A DNA stretch of 64,000 nt, from assembly GCA_963811825.1 (NCBI GenBank), contig CAWESS010000023.1, forward strand, positions 104,149 to 168,148, given 5' to 3'. Both the position numbers and the translations under genes were made by a program. Within the stretch, counting starts at the first letter, position 1. The number at the start of each line of letters is the position of its first letter. This DNA comes from Fodinibacter sp963811825. Lineage in GTDB: Bacteria > Actinomycetota > Actinomycetes > Actinomycetales > Dermatophilaceae. Below the pieces are notes generated by a model that saw only the letters and a program-made list of their open reading frames with translations, was not told where the DNA came from and searched no databases. Below are positions 42,504-52,471 of the stretch, piece by piece.

Positions 42504-45039
42504 ATGTTCATCAGCACCGTTCCATCCACGCGCCGGTGGCGCGCGGTCGTCGTGTTGGTCGTGGCCTTCGTGGCCACGCTCGGCGTGGCGCCGGCCTCGG
42601 CGGACACGCCGCAGCACCGCCCGGCATACCACTTCAGCCCCGAGAGGAACTGGATGAACGACCCCAACGGGCTCGTCTTCCACAAGGGCCTCTACCACCT
42701 CTTCTTCCAGTACAACCCGCTCGGCAACGTGTGGGGCAACATGTCCTGGGGCCACGCGACGAGCACCGACCTGGTCCACTGGGACGAGCAGCCGGTTGCC
42801 ATCCCGTTCGACGCCAACGAAGGGGTGTTCTCAGGCTCGGTCGTCGTCGACGAGACGAACAGCTCCGGCTTCGGCACAGCGCAGAACCCCCCTCTCGTGG
42901 CGATGTACACCAGCGCCTACACGGCCGCCAGCGGCCGCGACGGCATCCAGGCCCAGTCGCTGGCGTATTCAACCGACGACGGTCAGACGTGGACCAAGTA
43001 CTCGGGCAACCCAGTCATCGACATCAACTCGCGCGAGTTCCGCGACCCCAAGGTCTTCTGGTACGAGCCAGCCCAGGAATGGCGGATGGTGGCGGTGATC
43101 GCCAACGAGCACAAGGTCCTCATCTGGCGCTCCGCCGACCTCAAGGAGTGGACCAAGCTCTCCGAGTTCGGCCCGCGCGACGCCACTGGCGGGCTGTGGG
43201 AGTGCCCAGACCTCTTCCCCCTGGCCGTCGACGGTGATCCGGACAACGTCAAATGGGTCATGCTCGTCAGCCTCAACCCGGGTGGGATCGCCGGCGGCTC
43301 GGGCACTCAGTACTTCGTCGGTGACTTCGACGGTACGACGTTCACGCCGGACGGGCCCGCGAGCTACGAGCCTCCCGCCGGGACGCTCCTGCAGGGATTC
43401 GAGAACGGGTACGCCGGATGGACCCCGACGGGGACCGGCCTTTGGCTCCGAGCCCGCATCCGGTTCCCTGCCGGGGCAGCAGCAGGTCACCGGTTACGTG
43501 GGCGAGCACTTGGTCAACAGCTTCATCGACTTCGACGGCCCCCAGGGCGAGCTGACCTCGCCGGAGTTCACCATCGACCAGCAGTACCTCAACTTCCTCA
43601 TCGCGGGTGGCCGCCACCCGGCCGTCCCCGGCGCCACACAGGGTGACCCGGGCGGCGACGTCTTCACCAACTTCGAGGACCTCGACCCCGCGACGCACCT
43701 GCCCGCCGGGTGGAGCGCCACCGGGGACTTCGTCGGCTACGGCGCCACCAGCTCGAGCCTGCCAAACCACCAGGGCGACAAGGTGCTCGACACCTGCGTC
43801 GTGCCGGACAAGTGCGACCCCGCCGTGGGAACCTTCGTGTCGCCGGAGTTCACCGTGACCAAGGACTACGTCAACCTCCTCATCGCAGGAGGCACGCACC
43901 CGCTGGGGACAAGTGGCCCAACCGTCGTGGAACTCGTCTCGGGCGGAGAGGTCGTCGGGTCGGTGACCGGCAACAACTCCGGTGAGATGGACTGGCGCTA
44001 CATCGACGCCAGGGAAGTGGTGGGCCAGCAAGCCCGGATCGTCGTCCGGGACGACCACAGCGGCGGCGACTGGGGACACCTCATGGTGGACGACATCCGG
44101 TTCTCCGACGCCGCTGCCGGCCCGCGCGACACCCAGACCACGGTCAACCTCGTCGTCGACGGCGAGGTCGTGCGGTCCAGCACGGGATCGGACAGCGAGG
44201 CCCTCGACTGGGCCTCGTGGGACCTCAGCGACCTACAGGGTCGCACGGCGCAGATCACGGTCGTCGACCACAGCTCCGGTGGGTGGGGGCACATCCTGGC
44301 CGACCAGTTCATGCTCGCATCGGCGCCCGCCAAGAGCGGCACCGACCGTGCCAGCTGGGTCGACTACGGACGCGACAACTACGCCGGGGTGACCTTCAAC
44401 GGGCTTCCCGACGACCAGCGCACGACCATCAGCTGGATGAGCAACTGGCAGTACGCCGGTGACCTGCCCACCGACCCGTGGCGCGGCCAGATGACGATGC
44501 CTCGCACGCTGTCCCTCGTCGCAACCGAGGCAGGTCCGCGGCTGCGCCAGACACCGGTCCCGGGAGTCAGTGCAGTGACCGTGAACCGTGACAAGCAGCA
44601 GGCCAAGGAGCGCAAGGTCGCGGCCGGTGTCACGCCGACCGGGCTGGCCGCGACGGTGGCACGGGTCGAGGTCCGCGTCGCCCTGGGCTCGGCGTCCGAG
44701 GCGGGCGTCGTGCTGCGGCGCAGCGCCGACGGCACGGTGGGCACCAAGGTCGGGGTCCGACGCGACGGCACGCTGGTCGTCGACCGGACGCGAAGCGGCA
44801 ACGTCGGGTTCAACCCCCTCTTCCCCAGCGTCGAGGAGGCACCCGTGACGGTGCGCGACGGTGAGGTGATCTTCACGGCATACCTGGACCGCAGCTCGGT
44901 CGAGGTGCTGGCCGAGGACGGTCAGGTCTCCGTCACCGACCTCATCTACCCGCCAGCCTCGGCGACCGGTGTTGCGGTCTACGCAGTCGGCGGCACGGCC
45001 AAGGCGGTAGACATCAAGGTGACCCCCATCCGCCCCTGA
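42504..45039 (+). pseudogene. Secreted levanase/beta-fructosidase (GH32) interrupted by a frameshift
   Basis: ATG 42504 follows CGGAGGTTCCCC and opens a signal peptide (VVVLVVAFVATLGVAPASA). GH32 motifs follow: nucleophile Asp in NWMNDPNGLVFHKGLYHLFF, REFRDPKVFWYE, and acid Glu in LWECPDLFPLAVD. The frame breaks at about 43436-43442, where one extra G in GGACCGGCCTTTGG would account for it. It resumes with two or three beta-sandwich modules (TSPEFTIDQQYLNFLIAGG; SPEFTVTKDYVNLLIAGGTH; WGHILADQFML), then the end of the propeller (DYGRDNYAGVTFNGLP, ISWMSNWQYAGDLP) and the GH32 C-terminal sandwich. Restored length is about 845 residues. It should release fructose from levan or inulin outside the cell, feeding the importer. 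Broken gene or base-call error. Confidence 0.85.
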
Positions 45040-45049
45040 CCGGGACGGC

Positions 45050-45087
45050 GGCGGCCGGCGCAGCACCAGCAGGCTGCACCGGCCGCC
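45050..45087 (+). terminator. Hairpin terminator after the levanase gene
   Basis: GGCGGCCGGCGCAGC pairs with GCTGCACCGGCCGCC (one mismatch) around an 8-base loop, 10 bases after the levanase stop, followed by CCTTCCC. Confidence 0.65.
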
Positions 45088-45236
45088 CCTTCCCTGACTC
45101 ACCCGCCGCCAGGGGCACGTCGACGAGCGCGACTCGGCCCGAGGCCGCATCCGGTTGATCCGCGGAAAGATCGATGGACGCTGCCTGACGCACATGGGTT
45201 GCGCGCCGTTATGCTCGAACGATCGAGGAACTTTCG

Positions 45237-45449
45237 ATGGGACGGCGGGTCAGCATGAAGATTGAACGCGGCCGAGAGGTGTACGTCTGCTTCGAGGGGA
45301 TCTTTGCACTTGATGATGCTGTGGACACGGGCACCTCCAAGTGGGTCACTGTGTGCACTCCGTCGGGGGTGCGCGTTGAGCTGCCAGTCGAGGCTGTCGC
45401 CGAATGGGACGTGGAGGTTGCCGTCGGCCCCCAGCAGTCTCACGACTGA
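45237..45449 (+). CDS. Possible small protein (70 aa)
   Basis: ATG 45237 follows CGAGGAACTTTCG, a fair ribosome site, and TATGCT lies about 25 bases upstream as a possible -10 box. The product reads KIERGREVYVCFEGIFALDD, then SKWVTVCTPSGVRVELPVEA. Balanced composition and beta-strand-like segments look coding, but I recognise no family. An internal ATG at 45255 is an alternative start. Confidence 0.45.
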   Translation: MGRRVSMKIERGREVYVCFEGIFALDDAVDTGTSKWVTVCTPSGVRVELPVEAVAEWDVEVAVGPQQSHD

Positions 45450-45609
45450 TATGTAGGGCATTTCTGTCATGTGGGCAGCGTGACTCACCGTCGGCCCGGT
45501 GGTGCGACTAAACGTGAGGCCGGTTGGTGCACAACCGGACACGATGGCCTGGCCGATCAGAGTGTTCACTCCGATGAGCCCGTCGGGTCAAACGCTACCC
45601 GCCAGATGG

Positions 45610-46117
45610 TGCGGCTCTTTGCCGCCAGATGACCTGGCAATGCGGTCCTACTTCTGCTGTTCGCACCTGGCCTTGAGGCCGTTGGCCTCGTTGGCGAGGT
45701 AGCGGTCGGTCAGGCGCGGTAGAAACGTCCCATCACCGACCCCAGCAAACCGGTCTGCGACACCGACAGCCGGACCCGTGTGCCGCCGTCGGGCAGGGGC
45801 TCGGCGTCGTGGCGGGCGGTCGTGAGCACTCCCGGACCGGTCGCCACCCAGGTGAACGACCGCCCGGGCTCCAGCTCGGTGACGACGTACTCGGTCTCGG
45901 GGAGGCGTGGCTGGCGGATCTTCGCGCGGCTTCCCGTGCGCAGCGGACCCTCGTCGAGCCGACGCACCGACGTCACGGTCGACGTCCACTCCGACCAGTA
46001 CTCGACGTCGCTCAAGACCTCCCACACCCGCTCGGGCGGTGCCGCGATGTCCACGGTGATTCTCTGCTCCATCGGCCCATCCTGACGTGCAAGGCAACGG
46101 CCATGCCACCAGCCCAC
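45610..46117. repeat. Segmental duplication, copy 2 (broken SRPBCC gene)
   Basis: Same orientation and nearly the same sequence as 26314-26821, about 19 kb away. In this copy GTCAGTGCGCGG has become GTCAGGCGCGG, which shifts the frame. Scattered substitutions show that it is a diverged copy, not an assembly echo. Confidence 0.85.
45648..46072 (-). pseudogene. SRPBCC gene copy, frameshifted near its 3' end
   Basis: It matches the intact gene at 26352-26777 but is one base shorter (425 against 426). It reads MEQRITVDIAAPPERVWEVL through GSVMGRFYRA and then stops at once; the remaining LTDRYLANEANGLKARCEQ is in another frame. The loss removes the C-terminal helix that closes the ligand pocket, so the product is probably unstable. 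Substitutions against copy 1 include S4R and a few others. Confidence 0.8.
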
Positions 46118-46190
46118 CGTGGAGGTGGCTCCGTCTCAATCAGCCGCCGTCGTCCGTCTTGGCGGTGGGGGCCGTCGGACCACCCGTGCC

Positions 46191-47067
46191 CTAACCCCGG
46201 GCGTGTCGCGTGATGGCCGTGCTCTCACCCCGAGTCATCTGGCGGCGGTTCTCCTGTCGAGGGTGGCTCAGGCACCACGCACGCTGCGCGCGATGTTCCG
46301 GGATGAGCCAGTCAGGGCCGTAGGTCGCGTCGGGGTCCAGACGAGGATCATGCACGGGGTCAGTGCGCCCCAAGGCGTGAAGGTAGGACCAGTCCTGGAC
46401 GAACCGGGTACCGACGTCCTCGCCGGTCGCGACAGCCCCATGACCCGGTATCACGACTCGACAACCCCGCTCCTGGACGTGCTCGAGCCTGGTCAAGCCC
46501 TCTTCGTAGTCGCTGAGCGGATCAGGCGCGCCGCTCTTGAGGTCGAGGAGCGGGACCTCGACGTCAGAGAGCATGTCGCCGGCGATGAGGACCCCGTCGC
46601 CAGGCAGGTACAGGGCGGCGTGACCAGGCGCGTGTCCGTGATGCTCGAGGACCTCGACGACAGGTCCAGCCCACTCCAGCGTGTCCGCACCGACGGGCAA
46701 GGCGGTGAGCTGGCCGATCAGCCCTGGCTCGCTGCCGGGAGCCAGTCGGATCGCCTTCGCGCGCGCGTCCTCCAAGTGCACCACGAGCGTGGTCCACCGC
46801 GCGTGCCGTGGCCCACCGGGGCACCTCGCCGAGGTCGCGCGTCCACAACATGTGGTCCCAGTGCGGATGGGTGGCAAAGCCCATCGTCGGATTGAGACCC
46901 AATGCCTTCAGCTCGTGCGCAAGCATCGTGAGCTCGGCGCCGGTCACGCCCGGGTCGACCACCAGCACACCCTCGTCTCCGGTGACGACAACGGTGTTGG
47001 ACTGGCAGAACTCGCTCTGGCGCACCCAGCAGCGCGCCGAAACCTGAACCAGCATCACCACCACCAC
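46191..47067 (-). pseudogene. Metallo-beta-lactamase-fold hydrolase, frameshifted
   Basis: The upstream frame (from 47067) has QSNTVVVTGDEGVLVVDPGV and the metal motif FATHPHWDHMLWTRDLGEVP. The downstream frame has TLVVHLEDARAKAIRLAPG, GHAPGHAALYLPGDGVLIAG and VVIPGHGAVATGEDVG, the remaining metal ligands. The switch lies near 46785-46800 (around GGACCACGCTCGTGG) and needs one base. Restored, this is an MBL-fold protein of about 290 residues. The exact start is uncertain (47067 or 47055). Confidence 0.78.
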
Positions 47068-47217
47068 CCCTCGGCCGTGAGTCGCCAGCGTCGGTCCCCC
47101 GACGTGTCGGGAAAGGGCAGCTCGAGTGCAACAGTAGGCGGTCGCGAAGGGCGAGCTTCCATCTGCGTCACTGCTCCGCCTGTCCGCCTTCTGTGGAGGA
47201 GCGAGGGCGGCGGCCGA

Positions 47218-47478
47218 TCAGCCGCGATGGCTCAGGACGTTGACCACGTGACCAGTCCTCGTGCGCAGGAAGAACCGCCGGACGCCCCACTCCTCGTCTT
47301 GCAGGGGATGCACAATCTCAGCCCCGCCCGACAGCGCCTGCTCGTACGCGTGGTCGACAGCCGACACCTCCACGGACAGTTGCTGGGTTGCACGGCGCGG
47401 ACTCGGTCGATGTCCATCACGCTGAAGTGCTCTCCGCCGCTCGGTGCCCAAAGTCGCCACCGCATCCCACGGTTCCAT
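47218..47478 (-). pseudogene. Remnant of a VOC (glyoxalase-like) gene
   Basis: The 3' part reads QQLSVEVSAVDHAYEQALSG, then EIVHPLQDEEWGVRRFFLRT and GHVVNVLSHR, the C-terminal half of a VOC protein with its metal Glu region degenerate. The N-terminal half is not continuous in this frame; a neighbouring frame reads WRLWAPSGGEHFSVMDIDR, which looks like the missing strand pair, so at least one frameshift and an N-terminal loss are likely. Confidence 0.6.
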
Positions 47479-47602
47479 GAGTCGCTGGGGCGCCGCCCCG
47501 CGCGAGGGCTCGGAGAGGCGTCACCGCGCCGCGTAGCGCGCCCAGTTGGGAGTGTTCGAGAGTTCTTCTTGTCGGGGCGGACTCGGCGTGGTGGGATGCT
47601 GG

Positions 47603-48391
47603 TATGCAGCACGCAACGTCGGCCGACGGCACGTGTGATCGCTTTCCACGAGGTGGGTAGCGGGGCTCCGGTCGTCATCGTCGGTGGGGCGTTCTCGACC
47701 GCGGAGGCGGGGGCTCCGCTTGCTGCGGCGTTGGCGGCCGCCGGCTTGCGGGGGGTGACGGTCGACCGCCGCGCCCGCGGGAACAGCGGCGACACCGCCC
47801 CCTACCTGCCGGTTCGCGAAGCCGAGGACCTCGCGGCGGTCATCGACGCGGTCGGCGGGGAGGCGGCGGTGATCGGCCACTCCTCTGGTGCCGTTCTCGC
47901 CTTGTTCGCCGCGGCGGAGGGTGTGCCCATGACGCACCTCTTCCTCTCGGAGCCGCCGTTCCGCTTCGGTGAGGGCGATCCGTCTGCGGACCTGCCCGCG
48001 CGCCTGCAGTCGCTGGTCGACGAAGGGCATGCGGACGAGGCCGTGGTCCTGTTCCAGACGGGAAGCGGTGGGGCTGCCGGATCCGGTGATCGAGCAGATC
48101 CGGTCCAGCCCCATGTTCGCCACCCTGGTCCCGCTCGCCCAGTCGACCGTGTACGACGCCGTGCTCACCAGGGCGGTCTCGACTCCGACGGCGGCGATGA
48201 TCGGTGTGCCGGTCCCTGTGACGATCCTGCGCGGGGAGCCGACGTTCGCGATGCTTGTCGCGGCGAGCGACCGACTGGCCGAGCTGATGCCTGGGGCGGA
48301 ACTGGTGGTTGTCCCGGAATCGCACGACCACGGGATCGATCCGGCCGGAACCGTACGTGAGATCCGTAGCCGGCTCGCGATTCCAAGATGA
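47603..48391 (+). pseudogene. Alpha/beta hydrolase with two frameshifts
   Basis: Three frames join into one hydrolase. ATG 47603 opens MQHATSADGT; the frame then changes near 47633 (an extra T in GGCACGTGTGATCG) to IAFHEVGSGAPVVIVGGAFS, RGVTVDRRARGNSGDTAPYL and nucleophile Ser in AAVIGHSSGAVLALFAAAEG. It changes again near 48060 (an extra G in CAGACGGGAAGC) to EAVGLPDPVIEQIRSSPMFA and the late histidine region VVVPESHDHGIDP. Restored length is about 262 residues. Two independent shifts make real decay more likely than a single base-call error. Confidence 0.72.
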
Positions 48392-48763
48392 CTTGGACCC
48401 AGTGAACTGAGTGCCGCCCCTTGATTCCGTTTGGCGGAAGCAACGACGACCGCCCGTGCCGGAGATGACCATCCGAAAACATGTCGCGTCATTCGGCTTG
48501 GTGGAGATGGCGTGCTTGAGCGCGCCCGGGTGGACCTTCGAGCAGCGAAGGGCCGTCGGCCGCCCGTGGCCGTCGTGGGAGTAGGTTCACGCGAGGAGTG
48601 TGCCCACCAGCGCCTCCGGCGGAACCCCGCAGAGTCGCCCGGTCCATGAAGTCGCGGATCTCGGCGGGGCAAGCCTGGCTGGTCCCGCTGACACAATGCA
48701 GCACGTGCCGTCCACCTCTGCTCTCTCGCGTTCTTGCATCGCTCAGTCGGCGCGGGCGTGCTC
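48392..48763. other. 372-bp stretch without a supported gene
   Basis: Follows the broken hydrolase and precedes the second alcohol dehydrogenase. Frames on both strands are arginine-rich and have no family match or ribosome site. It marks the edge between the decayed region and core-like DNA. Confidence 0.35.
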
Positions 48764-49867
48764 GTGAGGATCACCGGCGCCGTCCTGGAGGAGTCGGGGC
48801 GGCCGGGGCCCTGGGCGCAGACCCGGCCGCTGTCCGTGGGCGAGCTCGAGCTCGACGACCCCGGCCCCGGTGAGGTGCTGGTCCAGATCGCCGCGGCGGG
48901 TGTCTGCCACTCCGACCTGTCCGTCGTCGACGGCAACCGGGCCCGCCCCGTGCCGATGCTGCTGGGCCACGAGGCGAGCGGGCGCGTCGTCGCGCTCGGG
49001 CGCGACGTGAGCGACCTGGCCATCGGCCAGCAGGTGGTGATGACGTTCCTGCCCCGCTGCGGACGGTGCCCCGGCTGCGCGACCGGAGGGCGGATGCCGT
49101 GCGGCCCCGGTTCCGTCAGCAACGCCGCCGGCGAGCTCTTGGGAGGCGGACGCCGACTCACGCGAGACGGCATCCGGGTTCACCACCACCTGGGCGTCTC
49201 GGCGTTCGCCACCCACGCCGTCGTGGACACCCGTTCGGTCGTCGCCGTGGGCGACGACGTGCCGCCGGACGTGGCCGCGGTGTTGGGCTGCGCGGTGCTC
49301 ACCGGGGGAGGGGCGCTGCTGAACGCGGCGCCGCCCGAACCGGGACAGAGCGTCATGGTCGTCGGTCTGGGTGGCGTGGGCATGGCCGCCCTGCTCACCG
49401 CGGTCGCCCTCGGGTGCGGCGACGTCGTGGCGGTCGACCCGGTCGCCGCCAAGCGCGAGCGGGCGCTCGAGCTGGGCGCGACGGCGGCCCTGGGCCCGGC
49501 CGGGCTGGAGTCGAGGGGGATGCGGTGTGATGTCGTCGTGGAGGCAGCGGGCAGTGCCCGGGCCTTCGAGGCCGCCCTGGCCGCGACGGCGCCCGGGGGG
49601 CGGACCGTCACCGTCGGTCTGCCTCACCCGGATGCGCGCGCCAGCGTGTCACCCCTGCAGCTCGTGGCGGAGGCCAGGACGGTGATCGGCAGCTACCTCG
49701 GGTCCGCAGTGCCGTCCCGGGACATCCCGGTGTTCACCCGGTGGTGGCGGGAGGGGCGCCTTCCGGTCGAGGCGCTGGTGTCGTCGCGCATCACGCTCGA
49801 CGACGTCAACGAGGCGATGGACCAGCTCGCCGCCGGCTCCGCCCTGCGACAGGTCATCGAGTTCTGA
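48764..49867 (+). CDS. Zinc-dependent alcohol dehydrogenase (class III/MDR type)
   Basis: The protein has 367 residues. Catalytic zinc motifs are AAGVCHSDLSVVDG and LLGHEASGRVVALG; the structural zinc loop is CGRCPGCATGGRMPC; the Rossmann motif is VVGLGGVGMAALLTAVALG. It resembles NAD/mycothiol- or glutathione-linked class III-type enzymes by length and layout, but there is not enough to name the thiol. GTG 48764 is chosen at the conserved opening (VRITGAVLEE); the frame is open to 48734 and no ribosome site decides. Another enzyme of the same superfamily lies at 1655. Confidence 0.83.
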   Translation: MRITGAVLEESGRPGPWAQTRPLSVGELELDDPGPGEVLVQIAAAGVCHSDLSVVDGNRARPVPMLLGHEASGRVVALGRDVSDLAIGQQVVMTFLPRCGRCPGCATGGRMPCGPGSVSNAAGELLGGGRRLTRDGIRVHHHLGVSAFATHAVVDTRSVVAVGDDVPPDVAAVLGCAVLTGGGALLNAAPPEPGQSVMVVGLGGVGMAALLTAVALGCGDVVAVDPVAAKRERALELGATAALGPAGLESRGMRCDVVVEAAGSARAFEAALAATAPGGRTVTVGLPHPDARASVSPLQLVAEARTVIGSYLGSAVPSRDIPVFTRWWREGRLPVEALVSSRITLDDVNEAMDQLAAGSALRQVIEF

Positions 49868-50466
49868 GCGGCAGGGAGTGCCGACGGGCTCGTCATCGGC
49901 GCATTCATCGGGCTGGGCAGCGTTCGAGGACTTCCTCCATGCCGCCCAGTCAAGCTCAACCGCCTTCGGCACAGACCCGGTCGGCAACGCCGTTCACATG
50001 TCGCTCACCCGCATCGCCTTCAGCTTCGCCTCGCACCCCCTGTTCAGCGCCCTGGTCTGCAGCGGTGTCGTCTATCTCATCGGCACCGCCGCCCAGCCCC
50101 GCAGAGTCGGTCGCGGCATCGCGTTCGTCCGCGCGGGGATGTTCTTGCACTTCACCTGGGACGACGCCGGCGGGCTGCGCCCCGCGAGCACCAGTTCGTC
50201 CGGGACATCCTCGCCCTCGAGGTCGAAGCCGGCACGGTGAGCCCTGTCGAGCTCGAGGCCGTGCTCGACAAGAAGGCCCGCAAGGCCTACCGGAAGGCCG
50301 CACCCAACCACGCAGCCCGCAAGGCGCGCAGGCACCTACGCCGTGCCATCCTCGACCTCACTCACGACGTCGCTGAAGCCAAGGGCGCCGATACCGAATC
50401 CGTGTAGCTCGCACGGGCTGAGGTGGCCCGCATCCGCGTGATGGCCGAGCCTGCGCTCGACAAGTA
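49868..50466 (+). pseudogene. PrsW-type intramembrane protease relic
   Basis: Fragments in different frames align with the C-terminal part of actinobacterial PrsW proteins: GLVIGAFIGLG, then WAAFEDFLHAAQSSS, MSLTRIAFSFASHPLFSALV, CSGVVYLIGTAAQPRRVGRG, and a cytoplasmic tail with ARKAYRKAAPNHAARKARRH that runs into in-frame stops (TAG at 50405). The N-terminal helices and one internal helix are missing. The gene is clearly dead; PrsW enzymes cleave membrane anti-sigma factors. Confidence 0.7.
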
Positions 50467-50485
50467 GGCGGATGGTCGAGACTCG

Positions 50486-52126
50486 TCAGAGTCCGAGCTG
50501 AGCCCTGGACGTCTCCCGCATCTCGACCTTGCGCACCTTTCCGGTGACGGTCATCGGGAAGGCGTCGACGACCATGACGTAGCGGGGGATCTTGTAGTGC
50601 GACAGCCGGCCGTCGCAGAACTCCTTGACCGACGCGGCATCCAAGGGTGTGGCGCCGGTCTTCATCGTGATCCAGGCGCACAGCTCCTCGCCGTACTTCG
50701 CGTCCGGCACTCCGATCACCTGGACGTCCTCGATGTCGGGGTGGCTGTAGAGGAAGTCCTCGACCTCGCGGGGGTAGATGTTCTCCCCACCGCGGATGAC
50801 CATGTCCTTGATCCGTCCGACGATGGTGCAGTAGCCGTCGGGTCGCATCTGGGCCAGGTCGCCGGTGTGCATCCAGCCGTCGGCGTCGATCGCCTCGGTG
50901 GTCTTGTCCGGGTCTTCCCAGTAGCCGAGCATCACCGAGTAGCCCCGCGTGCAGAACTCGCCGGTCTCGCCGCGGGCAACCGCGTCGCCGGTCAGCGGGT
51001 CGGCGATCTTGATCTCCAGATGAGGGTGCACCCGGCCGATGGAGGTGGTGCGTCGGTCGAGGTCGTCGTCGTGCAGGGTCTGGCAGCTCACCGGTGAGGT
51101 CTCGGTCATGCCGTAGGCGATCGCGACCTCGGTCATCCCCATGTCGTCGATGCAGCGGTTCATCACCTCGACCGGGCAGATGGACCCGGCCATGATGCCG
51201 GTGCGCAGGCTGGACAGGTCGTGCTCGGCGAAGGTCGGGTGGTTCTGCATGGCGATGAACATCGTCGGGACGCCGTACACGCCGGTGCACTTCTCCGCGG
51301 CGATGGTCGCAAGCGTGATCTCGGGGTCGAAGCCCGGTGCCGGGATCACCATGGTGGTGCCGTGGGTGGTGCACCCGAGGTTGGCCATCACCATGCCGAA
51401 GCAGTGGTAGAACGGCACCGGGATGCAGAGCCGGTCGTCGACCCCCAGGTTGATCAGCTCGGTGGTGAAGTAGCCGTTGTTGAGGATGTTGCGGTGGCTC
51501 AGGGTCGCACCCTTGGGCCGGCCGGTGGTGCCCGAGGTGTACTGGATGTTGATCGGGTCGTCCGGCGTGAGGCTCGCCAGCCGTTCCGATACGGCGGATG
51601 CCGGGACCGCGTCACCTTCCGCGATCAACGCCGCCCAGTCGTCGGTGTCCAGGAGCACGACCCGTTCCAGGCCGACGCACTCCTCGCGGGTGGCGGCGAT
51701 CATCTCGACGTAGCTGCTCGTCTTGAACGTGCTGGCGGAGATCAGCATCCGCATGCCCGACTGGTTCACTGCGTAGGCGAACTCGTGGGTGCGGTAGGCG
51801 GGGTTGACGTTGACGAGGATCAGACCCAGCTTCGCGGTGGCGAACTGCACCAGCGTCCACTCGGCGCAGTTCGGTGCCCAGATCCCGACCCGGTCACCCG
51901 TGTCCAGTCCCGCGGCCAGCAGACCCCGTGCCAACGCGTCGACGTCGGCGTTGAGCTGTGCCCAGGTCCAGCGTCGTCCGCTGGCCATCTCGACCAACGC
52001 CTCGCGCTCGGCGTTGGCGGCGACGGTCCTCTCGAAGTTGGCACCGATCGTCTCGTCCAGCAGAGGGACGTCCGTCGGGCCGCGGTCATGGGCCAGATCG
52101 ACGGTCTGGTTCGGTGCGTCGTCCAT
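50486..52126 (-). CDS. AMP-binding acyl-CoA synthetase (medium/long-chain type)
   Basis: This 546-residue protein has the core AMP-binding loop INIQYTSGTTGRPKGATLSH, IAYGMTETSPVSCQTLHDDD, WMHTGDLAQMRPDGYCTIVG and the catalytic Lys in PMTVTGKVRKVEMRE. The closest family type is the fatty-acyl-CoA ligases annotated as FadD/AMP-binding, with GRIKDMVIRGGENIYPREVE. It activates a fatty or aromatic acid to the CoA ester; it could supply the ole pathway but is far from it. GCGGAGGTTCTC precedes ATG 52126. Confidence 0.9.
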   Translation of the reverse strand: MDDAPNQTVDLAHDRGPTDVPLLDETIGANFERTVAANAEREALVEMASGRRWTWAQLNADVDALARGLLAAGLDTGDRVGIWAPNCAEWTLVQFATAKLGLILVNVNPAYRTHEFAYAVNQSGMRMLISASTFKTSSYVEMIAATREECVGLERVVLLDTDDWAALIAEGDAVPASAVSERLASLTPDDPINIQYTSGTTGRPKGATLSHRNILNNGYFTTELINLGVDDRLCIPVPFYHCFGMVMANLGCTTHGTTMVIPAPGFDPEITLATIAAEKCTGVYGVPTMFIAMQNHPTFAEHDLSSLRTGIMAGSICPVEVMNRCIDDMGMTEVAIAYGMTETSPVSCQTLHDDDLDRRTTSIGRVHPHLEIKIADPLTGDAVARGETGEFCTRGYSVMLGYWEDPDKTTEAIDADGWMHTGDLAQMRPDGYCTIVGRIKDMVIRGGENIYPREVEDFLYSHPDIEDVQVIGVPDAKYGEELCAWITMKTGATPLDAASVKEFCDGRLSHYKIPRYVMVVDAFPMTVTGKVRKVEMRETSRAQLGL

Positions 52127-52221
52127 GAGAACCTCCGCGAGCTCGTTGCCCTGCATTGTGCACCGTGAGGGCGGCCTCTTGGCTCGCGAGGACGACGAGC
52201 GAGGCACAGGGAACGAGAGGG

Positions 52222-52296
52222 CTAGAAGATGAAGATGACCAGCGCGATGATGAGGAGCACTCCGACAATCGTCCAGATCAGACCTGAACCGCGCAT
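52222..52296 (-). CDS. 24-residue hydrophobic peptide
   Basis: A tiny frame from ATG 52296 to a TAG at 52222 reads MRGSGLIWTIVGVLLIIALV followed by IFIF. GAAAGGTAGACAGCC upstream gives a fair ribosome site. The whole peptide is one membrane helix. Similar one-helix peptides ending in WxIVGVLLIIAL are common unannotated genes in actinobacteria. Role unknown. Confidence 0.6.
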   Translation of the reverse strand: MRGSGLIWTIVGVLLIIALVIFIF

Positions 52297-52471
52297 GGCT
52301 GTCTACCTTTCGTGGGGGGAGGGGCTCACCTTTGAAACTCTTCCCGGTTGCTGCGACGGTAACGAGTTCGAGCCACTCGTGGGGTTTTCGATACCGAGGA
52401 AGCAGATGGCTACCGTCCCGGCAGCAGGGACGTGTGGCTGCTGACGTGCGCTGCGCTGATGCCTTCGTGCG

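Noticed and set aside
47521..49173. 550-aa open frame on the minus strand
   Set aside because: Antisense to the alpha/beta hydrolase and alcohol dehydrogenase; no domain.
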